Source of the DNA: Edaphobacter aggregans DSM 19364
Lineage (GTDB): Bacteria; Acidobacteriota; Terriglobia; Terriglobales; Acidobacteriaceae
Reading direction: 5' to 3'
NCBI RefSeq assembly: GCF_000745965.1
Contig: NZ_KN050788.1
Coordinates: 225,456-289,455, forward strand
DNA length: 64,000 bases
How positions within the stretch are numbered: the stretch's first letter is position 1; each line of letters starts with the position of its first letter. Shown here one piece after another: positions 52,053-60,483 of the stretch. A program made the translations under genes and the position numbers. The notes beneath the pieces were generated by a model. It was not told the DNA's origin. It worked only from the letters and a program-made list of their open reading frames with translations, and made no database searches.

Positions 52053-52964
52053 TTACTGGTTGAAGTACTTATGAAAAGACTCCGACATGATGATCATTGC
52101 CGGCCCTAGTGTTACGAGAAAGAGGGAGGGAAAAATAAACAAGACGAGCGGGAAGACCAGCTTAACCGTGGTCTTTGCCGCTTGCTCCTCCACTTTTTGG
52201 CGGCGCTGGGTTCTCAGTGTGTCGGAATGAACGCGCAAAGTCTTGGCGACACTCGTACCCAGTTGTTCCGACTGCACGAGTACAGAAACTAAGTTCCGCA
52301 CACTCTCTACATCCGTTCGTTCCGCAAACTGTCTCCAGGCATCGGAACGAGCGCGTCCCGCGCGTTGCTCCAGGACGACGATGCCCAACTCATCGCAGAT
52401 CGCCGGATGGGCCAGGCGCAACTCCTCGACAGTGCGAGCGGTCGCCTGATCCATGCTCAGTCCGGCCTCGATGCAGATGACCAACAAGTCAAGCACATCG
52501 GGAAGACCACGCCGGATAAGCGTTTGACGGTTCTTGATGCGTCGTCCCAGCCAGAAATCGGGCGCCAGGAATCCAAGTCCCAATGCGAGGGCATAAACAA
52601 AAAAAGAGTTGTCGTGCGCGCGATCGGTAGCCAGCGCCAGCAAACCAAGCGTCAGTGGCACCAACACCTTCGCTCCGTAAAAGAGTTTTACAGCTGAGTC
52701 TCTGCGGTAACCGGCACGGATCAGACGCTGCTGCACAACGGAGACTTCTGCCTGGCTCTTCGGTAAAATGCGCTCCAGATGTTCCATCATTCCGCCAAAT
52801 GAGGAACTCGTCTGCTGAATCGTGCTCAACAGGACTCCCTGCTTGTCGCGCGGCGTCACCACGGACGATATCCGCTGGAGCATGGCTTCGCGATAGAACA
52901 AAAGCAGGCCACCGCTCGCGATCAGCAAGAAGATAACGAAAAATGCAAAGGCTGCGAATGCCAT
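52053..52964 (-). CDS. tadC: Tad pilus inner-membrane platform protein TadC
   Basis: 303 residues, T2SS GspF fold. An N-terminal helix (FAAFAFFVIFLLIASGGLLLF), a cytoplasmic helical domain with GLPDVLDLLVICIEAGLSMDQATARTVEE and SVLVQSEQLGTSVAKTLRVHSDTLRTQRRQ (family signature), and two C-terminal helices (LVFPLVLFIFPSLFLVTLGPAMI). It partners TadB. Confidence 0.92.
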   Translation of the reverse strand: MAFAAFAFFVIFLLIASGGLLLFYREAMLQRISSVVTPRDKQGVLLSTIQQTSSSFGGMMEHLERILPKSQAEVSVVQQRLIRAGYRRDSAVKLFYGAKVLVPLTLGLLALATDRAHDNSFFVYALALGLGFLAPDFWLGRRIKNRQTLIRRGLPDVLDLLVICIEAGLSMDQATARTVEELRLAHPAICDELGIVVLEQRAGRARSDAWRQFAERTDVESVRNLVSVLVQSEQLGTSVAKTLRVHSDTLRTQRRQKVEEQAAKTTVKLVFPLVLFIFPSLFLVTLGPAMIIMSESFHKYFNQ

Positions 52965-52973
52965 AACTCACCT

Positions 52974-53945
52974 TCAAACTTCCATGTTGACGATCTTCCG
53001 AATGATCAAAGCGCCTGAGATGGTCATAACTGCCGATGCGTAGAGGAGCTTGACACCGATAGGACGTGTCCACAAAACGCTCATCGTGGCAGGGTTGAGG
53101 AGATACAAACCGATTCCAAGCGCCACTGGAAGGATCGACAGGATCCAACCTGTCAAGCGTCCCTGGGCGGTATGCACACGAACCTGCCGCTTCAAGCGAA
53201 ACCTCTCCCGAATAACGTAGGAGGCCTTGTCGAGCACCTCGGCGAGGTTGCCTCCACTCTCCTTTTGAATCAGAATGGCTGTCACGACAATCCTCAGATC
53301 CTGCAGAGGAACCCGGTTAACCAGATTTTCCATGGCAGTTCTTAACTCGAGCCCGTAATTCTGCTCGTCGAAGCAAGTCCGGAACTCACCACGGATGGGT
53401 TCGGGCGACTCATACGCTACCAGGCGCAGCGCGGCGGCGAGGCTATGACCCGCACGAAGGGCACTCACCATCAGATCCAGAGACTCCGGTAACTCCTGTT
53501 CAAGTTGATTGAAGCGCCGGTTGCGTTTGTGAAAGACGAAAGCCAAGGGCGCGAAACCTGCCAGTAGACCGATGAGCATGGAAAGTATGACGACCCCTGT
53601 CCGCAGATAAACCAGGTAAGCAATGATCGCAAAGCAGGTGATGGACATAAAAAGTAGTCCACCTGCCGTCCATTTCAGACCCGCCTGATAAAGAATGGTG
53701 CGCAGGCGGGGCGCCAACTCGATCTTCAGCAGCCACCGATTGATCAATGGGATGGCACTGAGCATCTCGTTTTTACGAATATCAACGATCTGATCGCGGG
53801 ATTCCGATCTGCTGCTAGCCAGAGCTGCATCGAGGTTGGCTAGAGCCTGCTCGGTCTGCTGAGAGGACTTCGTTCCGCTCGCGACGAGCAGCAGCGTGAT
53901 CACTACGAACACGCTCACGAACACCAACACGACGATGAGCGCCAT
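52974..53945 (-). CDS. tadB: Tad pilus inner-membrane platform protein TadB
   Basis: 323 residues. One N-terminal helix (LIVVLVFVSVFVVITLLLVASG), a pair of helices near 100-150, the GspF-type domain (LPESLDLMVSALRAGHSLAAALRLVAYE...ILIQKESGGNLAEVLDKASYVIRERFRLKRQV) and two C-terminal helices. It lies 9 bp before tadC and 17 bp after tadA. Confidence 0.92.
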   Translation of the reverse strand: MALIVVLVFVSVFVVITLLLVASGTKSSQQTEQALANLDAALASSRSESRDQIVDIRKNEMLSAIPLINRWLLKIELAPRLRTILYQAGLKWTAGGLLFMSITCFAIIAYLVYLRTGVVILSMLIGLLAGFAPLAFVFHKRNRRFNQLEQELPESLDLMVSALRAGHSLAAALRLVAYESPEPIRGEFRTCFDEQNYGLELRTAMENLVNRVPLQDLRIVVTAILIQKESGGNLAEVLDKASYVIRERFRLKRQVRVHTAQGRLTGWILSILPVALGIGLYLLNPATMSVLWTRPIGVKLLYASAVMTISGALIIRKIVNMEV

Positions 53946-53962
53946 CTCTTTTGCCTCCTTTC

Positions 53963-55243
53963 CTAGTTCACTTCCAACGTCTGCTCGAACAGATCAGGCG
54001 ACAGGAAGATACCGGATATGCGCAACCGCTCGAGGAACTTGGGACGAATGCGGCTTGGCTGGAAGACACCAATCACCTTGCCGTCGGGACCGACCCCTTT
54101 CCTCGTGAAGCTGAAGATATCCTGCATACTGACGACGTTCTCTTCCATCCCCGTAATTTCAGAGATGCTGACCACTTTGCGGCTGCCGTCACTCATGCGC
54201 GAGACTTGAACTACGATCGAGATGGCGGAAACCATTTGTTGACGCACGCTCTTTTCCGGCAAGTTGAGATTGCTCATCGCGACCATGGATTCGAGCCTGG
54301 TCAAAGCATCTCTCGGAGTGTTGGCGTGGATTGTGGTCATCGAGCCTTCGTGACCAGTGTTCATTGCCTGGAGCATGTCGAAGGCCTCTTCGCCGCGAAC
54401 CTCCCCGATGATGATGCGATCAGGACGCATGCGCAGGCTGTTGATGAGCAGTTGACGTTGCCGGACGGCTCCATTTCCTTCAACGTTCGGAGGGCGTGTC
54501 TCCGTGCGGACGATATTGTCCAGCCCCAGCCGCAGTTCTGCGGCGTCTTCGATCGTCACGATGCGTTCCGTCTTCGGGATGTACTGCGACAGGATGTTCA
54601 AAAAGGTCGTCTTCCCTGCACCCGTGCCACCGGAGATCAGGATGCTGATGCGCGCGCGGACCGCAGCGGCCAGCACCTCCATCATCTCCGCCGAAATGCT
54701 TTTTAACTCGACGAGTTGATTCGCCGCCAGTGGACCCGTTCCGAAACGGCGGATGGACAGGGCGGGACCGTCGAGCGCCAGCGGCGGAATAATGGCGTTG
54801 ACGCGCGAGCCGTCAGGCAAACGCGCATCCACCATCGGTGAGGACTCATCCACTCTGCGCCCGACGCGTGACACGATGCGGTCGATGATCTGCAGCAGGT
54901 GCCGGTCGTCCCGGAACGCGGTGTCCACCTGCTGAAGCATCCCTGCCCGTTCTATAAAAACGTGGTTCTTATCATTCACCAGAATGTCGGAGATTGTCGG
55001 ATCTGCGAGCAGGGGTTCGAGAGGGCCAAGGCCGAAGACTTCGTCTAGCAACTCAGCCTCGATCTTTGCCTGTTCCGAGAAGCTCAGCGGCACCTTCTGG
55101 CCCAGGATGATTTCATTAACCATGCCGGCAACGGCCTGGCGCGCCTGACCCGAGTTCACCCGCGATAGCTTCTCCAGATCCAGCTTAGAGATTAGGGTGC
55201 GGTGTATCTCCGCTTTGAACTTATCAAAATCTAGTTGGTCCAC
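53963..55243 (-). CDS. cpaF: Tad pilus secretion ATPase TadA/CpaF
   Basis: 426-residue hexameric ATPase that powers Flp pilus assembly. Walker A is GGTGAGKTT (about residues 218-226). The Asp box DRIIIGEVRGEEAFDMLQAMNTGHEGSMTTIHAN and the His box are present. The N-terminal helical region (residues 1-80) and the LSDILVNDKNHVFIER segment are typical of CpaF rather than PilT. It lies 35 bp after cpaE. Confidence 0.94.
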   Translation of the reverse strand: MDQLDFDKFKAEIHRTLISKLDLEKLSRVNSGQARQAVAGMVNEIILGQKVPLSFSEQAKIEAELLDEVFGLGPLEPLLADPTISDILVNDKNHVFIERAGMLQQVDTAFRDDRHLLQIIDRIVSRVGRRVDESSPMVDARLPDGSRVNAIIPPLALDGPALSIRRFGTGPLAANQLVELKSISAEMMEVLAAAVRARISILISGGTGAGKTTFLNILSQYIPKTERIVTIEDAAELRLGLDNIVRTETRPPNVEGNGAVRQRQLLINSLRMRPDRIIIGEVRGEEAFDMLQAMNTGHEGSMTTIHANTPRDALTRLESMVAMSNLNLPEKSVRQQMVSAISIVVQVSRMSDGSRKVVSISEITGMEENVVSMQDIFSFTRKGVGPDGKVIGVFQPSRIRPKFLERLRISGIFLSPDLFEQTLEVN

Positions 55244-55278
55244 GCGATCTCACCCCCGAATATCTGGCCCTTGAACTC

Positions 55279-56529
55279 TCATCCGAATAAATTGAACCGC
55301 TTCTTCTTTTCCGCGTTAGCTGGCAAACCACATGCTGTTCTGCTCATCTGCAAGATCACCCGGGAAATGGGTGAATCTTTCAATGCGAGGGGAGTGGCCG
55401 TGTTCTGGGCACTCCGAGCGGCGGGATAGTCGCTTGGTATCTTCCATTGAGGCTGCATGGTGAGCGCCTTCGCGATGCTTTCTTCATCGATCCCCAGAGA
55501 GCGAGACGTATAGCGGTTGATCACAATCTCGAGCTTTGCGCCGCTCGATTTGAGTAACTCTGAGATGAGGCGATTAGAATTGCGCAGTTCCGAGACGCCG
55601 ACCTGCGTGATCAGGTACACAGTGGAGCCGTCCTCAAAGAGAGCCTTACCGGTCGCTCCGAATCTTGATCCCGCATCAACCACAACGTAGTCAAAGTTTT
55701 GTCGGGCGATACTCAGGAGTTTCCGAACCGCCTCATTGGACTCCTCAACCTGGGTGTATTTGTCCGGCGCCGCAAGCACAAACAAGCCGGAGCTATGCTT
55801 GATCAACAGCTTCGACAGGAAGTGAAAATCGAGACGGTTAATATTCTGCAGGGCGTTCGCGGTCGAGTACTGTGCTTGAATCCCCAGGTCGAGCGCCGCA
55901 TCACCGAGCGGAAGATTGAGATCGATCAGAAGTGTGCTTTGACTAGACTCCCGGGCGAGAGATACAGCGAAGTTACTCGCGATGGTGGTGACCCCTGAGC
56001 CGCCTTTTGCCCCGATGAAGACGTGCAGCTTGCCCGCTGTTTTCTTGGCGGGTTGAACCGCCGGCCGGCGGACCGATGCCCGTACCAGCGCTTCAGCCAT
56101 CGTGCTCATCGCAATGGGCTCGACGAGAAACTCTCGCGCCCCTGCCCGCATGCAGCGGACAAGCATCTCCGAATCGGACTGAGCCGAATAGACCATCACG
56201 GTGACCGAACTGTTGCCGCAGATGTTTTCCACCAGGTCAAGGGCATGTTCGGAATTGCTGTCCAGCTCAACAATGATGACGTCATAATCCGCTTCGAGGA
56301 GTCGCGGCACATCGTCAAGCTCAGGATAAGAAGAGAACTCCCGCGTTACACTGGCCTGCGCCGCAATGAGCTTGGCAACAGCGTTCCGCCTGTGGTCCTC
56401 TGCGCCAATCAATGCAACCGACAATACTTTGTTGGTGAGCGCGTCCGGGTCCTTGGAATAAGTCGATATCACGGGTTTCTGACTCCCTGCGCCTTGCAGT
56501 TTTCCGGTTGATTGAAATGAGATTGACAT
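55279..56529 (-). CDS. cpaE: TadZ/CpaE polar-localisation ATPase
   Basis: 416 residues. An N-terminal atypical receiver-like domain (residues about 30-150: LLEADYDVIIVELDSNSEHALDLVENICGNSSVTVMVYSAQ) is followed by a MinD/ParA-type ATPase with a deviant Walker A, GAKGGSGVTT (near residue 175), and LLIDLNLPLGDAALDLG. The last residues are basic (NAEKKKRFNLFG). It places the pilus at a cell pole or site. It shares the transcript with cpaA upstream and cpaF downstream. Confidence 0.92.
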   Translation of the reverse strand: MSISFQSTGKLQGAGSQKPVISTYSKDPDALTNKVLSVALIGAEDHRRNAVAKLIAAQASVTREFSSYPELDDVPRLLEADYDVIIVELDSNSEHALDLVENICGNSSVTVMVYSAQSDSEMLVRCMRAGAREFLVEPIAMSTMAEALVRASVRRPAVQPAKKTAGKLHVFIGAKGGSGVTTIASNFAVSLARESSQSTLLIDLNLPLGDAALDLGIQAQYSTANALQNINRLDFHFLSKLLIKHSSGLFVLAAPDKYTQVEESNEAVRKLLSIARQNFDYVVVDAGSRFGATGKALFEDGSTVYLITQVGVSELRNSNRLISELLKSSGAKLEIVINRYTSRSLGIDEESIAKALTMQPQWKIPSDYPAARSAQNTATPLALKDSPISRVILQMSRTACGLPANAEKKKRFNLFG

Positions 56530-56553
56530 GGCCGCATACTCGACATATCTGCA

Positions 56554-57069
56554 CTACCGGGAAAAGAAAGAGACAAGCGTACCGATGGCAATGGCCGGCG
56601 CGTAGGGCATCTTTCGCGCCGAAGGATTATTTAGAACCAGTTCTGGATGAGCACGAAATCTGCGCTGCCTCCAGCCGAAGATAAGCTCTCCCGTGCCGCT
56701 CAACATCTCGCCGACAAACCCTCCAACAATGGCCCAGCAGACCGCGATCACTCCACCCGCTATGCCCGTCAACACCAATGCCGTCAGCATCTGTGACGGT
56801 CCTATCCAGACGCCGATGGCAGCACACAGCTTCACATCCCCCATTCCCATGCCACCCATCCAGCAAAGAATGCCGAAAAACAGTGCACCCACTCCCAGAC
56901 CTGCTAGACTCTGCACGATCCCGTGCCAGCTGTGCAGCCAACCGGAGACGAAAAATCCCGCTAGCAAGAAAGGAAGCACCAGCCAATTCGGGATACGACG
57001 GCTGCGGAGATCCGTGAACGTCGCCACAGCAAGAACAATCAAAGTTGGCCACCAAGCGACGGAGTGCAT
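56554..57069 (-). CDS. cpaA: Prepilin peptidase TadV/CpaA
   Basis: 171 residues, A24 aspartic peptidase without the N-methylation domain. The two catalytic Asp are in FTDLRSRRIPNWL (near residue 20) and GMGDVK (GxGD, near 78). Six or so membrane helices. It removes the pilin and TadE leaders. A sigma-54-type promoter lies 42 bp upstream of the ATG, and the gene opens the run cpaA-cpaE-cpaF-tadB-tadC. Confidence 0.93.
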   Translation of the reverse strand: MHSVAWWPTLIVLAVATFTDLRSRRIPNWLVLPFLLAGFFVSGWLHSWHGIVQSLAGLGVGALFFGILCWMGGMGMGDVKLCAAIGVWIGPSQMLTALVLTGIAGGVIAVCWAIVGGFVGEMLSGTGELIFGWRQRRFRAHPELVLNNPSARKMPYAPAIAIGTLVSFFSR

Positions 57070-57110
57070 ACGAGGACTCTCTCAAAAAATTGACGAACGA
57101 CTGGTAGGTA

Positions 57111-57125
57111 GCAATTCCCTATCCA
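57111..57125 (-). promoter_or_regulatory. Sigma-54 promoter of cpaA and the core Tad operon
   Basis: Minus strand TGGATAGGGAATTGC with canonical spacing. A weaker version of the enhancer motif (GTTCACGTCTGTTTACA, 13 of 17 bases shared with the flp copy) lies at 57201-57217, 76 bp beyond the -24 box and inside the 3' end of the next gene. Confidence 0.72.
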
Positions 57126-57174
57126 AATCCTCGGGAAACGGTGAGCCTCTGAATTCATGATGTTAGGGTGGCCA

Positions 57175-58839
57175 CTACGGAGTCCCCTCGCCGGACGGGT
57201 GTTCACGTCTGTTTACATCGGACGTCCAGGAGTGAAGCGAAGGATATACACCCTGCTCCTGCACCTTGACCGACCCTGGAAACAACAGTGGCAGTAAAGC
57301 GGTCGGCCCGGTGACATAGTCGTGTCCTCCGGCCCGGATGGTGCGAAGGCGACTATCAGGAAGCCGGCGCTTCACGCTTGCCAGATACTTATCGTAGGTA
57401 GGATCTCCGCCAGGAAGCGGAAAGAAGACAAACCTGGAATACGGAGTAGCCGGCACTTCCGCAAACAAGCGGGTGTCTCGATGACGCATCGCGAAGACCC
57501 GAGCGCCCTCCCCCAGATTTACCTCAGGATATTCGATGTTCAAATAATCGGGAAGATAGTAGCCCGCATGGCGATAGCCGAGGAAATGGGAGTCGAAGCT
57601 GACGATCAAGGTCTCATCTGCAGCGCCTAGTTGAGGAAGTATCTTCCGAATATCTTCCAGCTGCGCTTCAAACTGTCGTACCGATCGGTAGGAAAAGTAA
57701 AACGGCGATTCGAGAAAGATGAGGATATTGATCGTCACACAAGCTGCAATCACCGCCAGCTTGAATGGCATCGCCCATCTGCAATCTCTGTACAACTGGG
57801 ATGCCCAGAAACCCAGCCAGATGCAGGCGGGAGCTGTCAGCAGCAGCAGGTACCCACTATTGACGAATTGGAGAAAGATAAAAGTAAAGAAACAAAGGGC
57901 TGGAGCGACCCAGACGATCGTGAAATGCTTTTTTTCAGCGTCTGCCGGAGCCCGGCGTTTTAGTACGGCTAGCGCAGCGAGAGAAGCGGCACCGAAACTC
58001 AGCAGGTAGATAAAGACGATCGTACAGGCACGCGCGATCGACGTGGCGGGAGACGAGTTAAATACGGTGTTCTTTGAAGGAACCATCCGCCACAGTGAGG
58101 CTAAAGCACCGAAGTATACCGCGAAGCCGCCGCTGGCCGAGATCATCGGAAGGCCCCACGCGGTTAACGTCACGACGAGCGCTGCAATCCCCGCTAGTCT
58201 TCTCTTCGGCCCGGCATTCCGGAGTGAATACAGATAGATCGGACCTAGAAACAGCAGAGAAGAAGGCCTGATCCCAGCAGAAATTCCCAAAATAATGCCC
58301 GCAGATACGACCCATGCCTGGTTGCCGCAATTCACGCGCCAACACAAATAGCCTACAAGCGCCGAGAAGAAGGCTTCGACGCTGTAGGTTAACGCCACGA
58401 TGCCGTGGAACCAGCCTATGGGAGAGCATAAGAACAGGATGCTCGCGAACCGCGACTCACTTAGGCCAAACCACTCGATAGCCAGCCTGTAGATTACGAG
58501 GATCGTCCCGCAACTGGCGGCGATGCTCAAAATAACAAGCGCGAGGTTGGCGTCGTGAACGGCCCAGTTCAGCACGCGGCCCAGGGTTACATAAAGGAAA
58601 TATCCAGGAGGATGCGGTTGGTGGACTCGTGGATCGAAGCGTTCCATCGCCAGAGCGAAGTTCACTGAATCCAGATCGTAGAGATCGTGGCTACGAAATG
58701 CGAATCGGCTGACGGCAACCGCGCATGCCAATAACAAGGGCTCTAGCTTCCGCCACCAAATCATGTCTGGTAAGCAGCAACTCAGGTACCAACCGGACAT
58801 GATCGAGACTAAGACTCGTAAAAGAACCGCTATTACCAA
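57175..58839 (-). CDS. GT-C type polytopic membrane glycosyltransferase
   Basis: 554 residues, about 11 membrane helices. The first periplasmic loop holds SHDLYDLDSVNFALAMERFDPRVHQPHPPGYFLYVTLGRVLN, with the acidic and HPPG elements common to PMT-like proteins. The remaining helices and a C-terminal soluble part (LIVSFDSHFLGYRHAGYYLPDYLNIEYPEVNLGEGARVFAMRH) complete it. It is one of three such proteins in the locus. The sugar donor and acceptor are unknown. Confidence 0.72.
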   Translation of the reverse strand: MVIAVLLRVLVSIMSGWYLSCCLPDMIWWRKLEPLLLACAVAVSRFAFRSHDLYDLDSVNFALAMERFDPRVHQPHPPGYFLYVTLGRVLNWAVHDANLALVILSIAASCGTILVIYRLAIEWFGLSESRFASILFLCSPIGWFHGIVALTYSVEAFFSALVGYLCWRVNCGNQAWVVSAGIILGISAGIRPSSLLFLGPIYLYSLRNAGPKRRLAGIAALVVTLTAWGLPMISASGGFAVYFGALASLWRMVPSKNTVFNSSPATSIARACTIVFIYLLSFGAASLAALAVLKRRAPADAEKKHFTIVWVAPALCFFTFIFLQFVNSGYLLLLTAPACIWLGFWASQLYRDCRWAMPFKLAVIAACVTINILIFLESPFYFSYRSVRQFEAQLEDIRKILPQLGAADETLIVSFDSHFLGYRHAGYYLPDYLNIEYPEVNLGEGARVFAMRHRDTRLFAEVPATPYSRFVFFPLPGGDPTYDKYLASVKRRLPDSRLRTIRAGGHDYVTGPTALLPLLFPGSVKVQEQGVYPSLHSWTSDVNRREHPSGEGTP

Positions 58840-59067
58840 AGTTACCTGTCGATTTAACTCGACATTTCAGGCGGGATCGACTAACTTCCATAATCTCACC
58901 GACTTAGTAGCGAAAGGTTATCACTTCCGGTCGAAGCTCAAGCCAAATGACGGTTTCTGTGTTGGCGAACGGGTAAAGAGCGACTGGGAAATGACGACTC
59001 CTTTGCCACAAGTTTGGGATTAATTCTGGGCTGGTTGTACCTCACGGAATTGGGGAGAACCTGATCG
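58840..59067. other. Divergent gap before the sigma-54 activator
   Basis: Holds TGTCGA-TTTAAC-TCGACA (58847-58864), a perfect 6-bp dyad. No TGG-N9-TGC promoter was found, so the activator gene itself does not appear sigma-54-dependent. Confidence 0.4.
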
Positions 59068-60483
59068 ATGATCCAAATTGCGTTATTTTCTGTAGATCGC
59101 ACGCTGCAGTCACTTCTTTCATCTGCTTTGGGCAACGAATTCGAAGTCTTTCTGGCTCCAACCGAAGACCAAATCAAGCACATGGTGTCTATCGGGGATT
59201 GCAACTTAGTACTCCTGGACCTGGATTCCCATCAGGAATCGTTGGAGCAGGGATTGCAGTGCTCACTGCGTATCCTTACAACTCAAGTGCCATTGATCGT
59301 CATAGCCAGTGATGCTCTTCGTTCCACTGCCGTCGAGCTTGTCCGATTGGGGGCTTACGGCTACTGTCGAAGACCACCCTCTATTCGCGACCTCAAGACA
59401 ATGCTGATTCGAGCATACGAGAGCTCCTCGCTCAAGCGGGAACTCCAGAATGTACAGCAACGACTCGGAGCAACCAACTGCAGCCATCGATTGATCGGGT
59501 CTAGTCCGCATATGCAGCGAGTCTATGATCTGATGCAGCGCGTCGCCAATATTAACGCCTCCGTGCTCGTGACCGGCGAAAGCGGCACCGGCAAAGAACT
59601 GATAGCCAATGGCATTCACAACATGGGCATTCGATCCCCCAGGCCCTTCGTGGCCGTTTGCTGCGGAGCCATTCCTGAAAGCCTGATAGAGGCTGAACTA
59701 TTCGGACATGAGAAGGGTGCCTTCACCGGCACGGTAGGTACGCGCGTAGGTTACATGGAACAGGCGGAGGACGGAACACTGTTTCTCGATGAAATCGGTG
59801 AGCTCAGCCTCTCCACGCAGGTGAAACTTCTTCGGGTACTTCAACAGCGGGAATTCAGCCGGCTAGGCAGTAATCGTCTCATCCCTTTGCGTGCTCGCTT
59901 GATATTTGCCACCCATCAGAACCTTGATGACATGGTAACTCGGAGTACTTTTCGGCAGGATCTCTATTACCGAATCAATGTAATGCGCATCGATGCTCCG
60001 GCACTTCAGGATCATCCTGAGGACATACCCCAGATCGTTGCACACTTTCTGCGGCAATATTCTGATATGTACCAGAAGCCCATGGTTGGTGTTGAGCCCA
60101 GTGCGATGGCCGCGCTGCAAGCTTATGTGTGGCCGGGGAACGTGCGTGAATTGGAGAACGTGATTCAGCGAGCCATTATCCTTTCCCGCGGCGACCACCT
60201 GCTGTTGGAAGATCTGCCCTGCAGTATTCAGGAGCAAAACGTAGTTAGCATCGCTGACTTTCAGCCGTCAAACTCCTTTGAACGACAGCTTCGAGATTAC
60301 AAGATCAAACTGGCTATGACAGCCCTTCGGGAGTGTCGCGGAAACAAGACTCTCGCGGCTCGCAGCCTGAATATCTCTCGCGCATACCTGCATCGGTTGA
60401 TCCGGATCGCTGAACCAGACATGCTTTCTGAAGCAGACGCTTCTATCGTCGAAGCACATAGGTCTGCCATGGAAACGGTATGA
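59068..60483 (+). CDS. NtrC-family sigma-54 enhancer-binding protein
   Basis: 471 residues. The N-terminal receiver-like domain (1-120) is degenerate: only one Asp in the first acidic pocket (ALFSVDRTL), a possible acceptor in VLLDLD (near residue 50), and Arg instead of the conserved Lys (GYCRRPPS). The AAA+ domain is complete: GESGTGKE (Walker A), the sigma-54 contact loop EKGAFTGT, GTLFLDEIGEL (Walker B), and YVWPGNVRELENVIQRAI. A C-terminal Fis-type helix-turn-helix follows (NKTLAARSLNISRAYLHRLI). It probably activates the TGG-N9-TGC promoters of the Tad locus. There is no histidine kinase next to it. The next ORF starts within its stop (ATGA). Confidence 0.92.
   Translation: MIQIALFSVDRTLQSLLSSALGNEFEVFLAPTEDQIKHMVSIGDCNLVLLDLDSHQESLEQGLQCSLRILTTQVPLIVIASDALRSTAVELVRLGAYGYCRRPPSIRDLKTMLIRAYESSSLKRELQNVQQRLGATNCSHRLIGSSPHMQRVYDLMQRVANINASVLVTGESGTGKELIANGIHNMGIRSPRPFVAVCCGAIPESLIEAELFGHEKGAFTGTVGTRVGYMEQAEDGTLFLDEIGELSLSTQVKLLRVLQQREFSRLGSNRLIPLRARLIFATHQNLDDMVTRSTFRQDLYYRINVMRIDAPALQDHPEDIPQIVAHFLRQYSDMYQKPMVGVEPSAMAALQAYVWPGNVRELENVIQRAIILSRGDHLLLEDLPCSIQEQNVVSIADFQPSNSFERQLRDYKIKLAMTALRECRGNKTLAARSLNISRAYLHRLIRIAEPDMLSEADASIVEAHRSAMETV

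Noticed and set aside
53951..54706. 251-codon plus frame opposite cpaF
   Set aside because: Shadow of the secretion ATPase, whose Walker motifs are intact on the minus strand.
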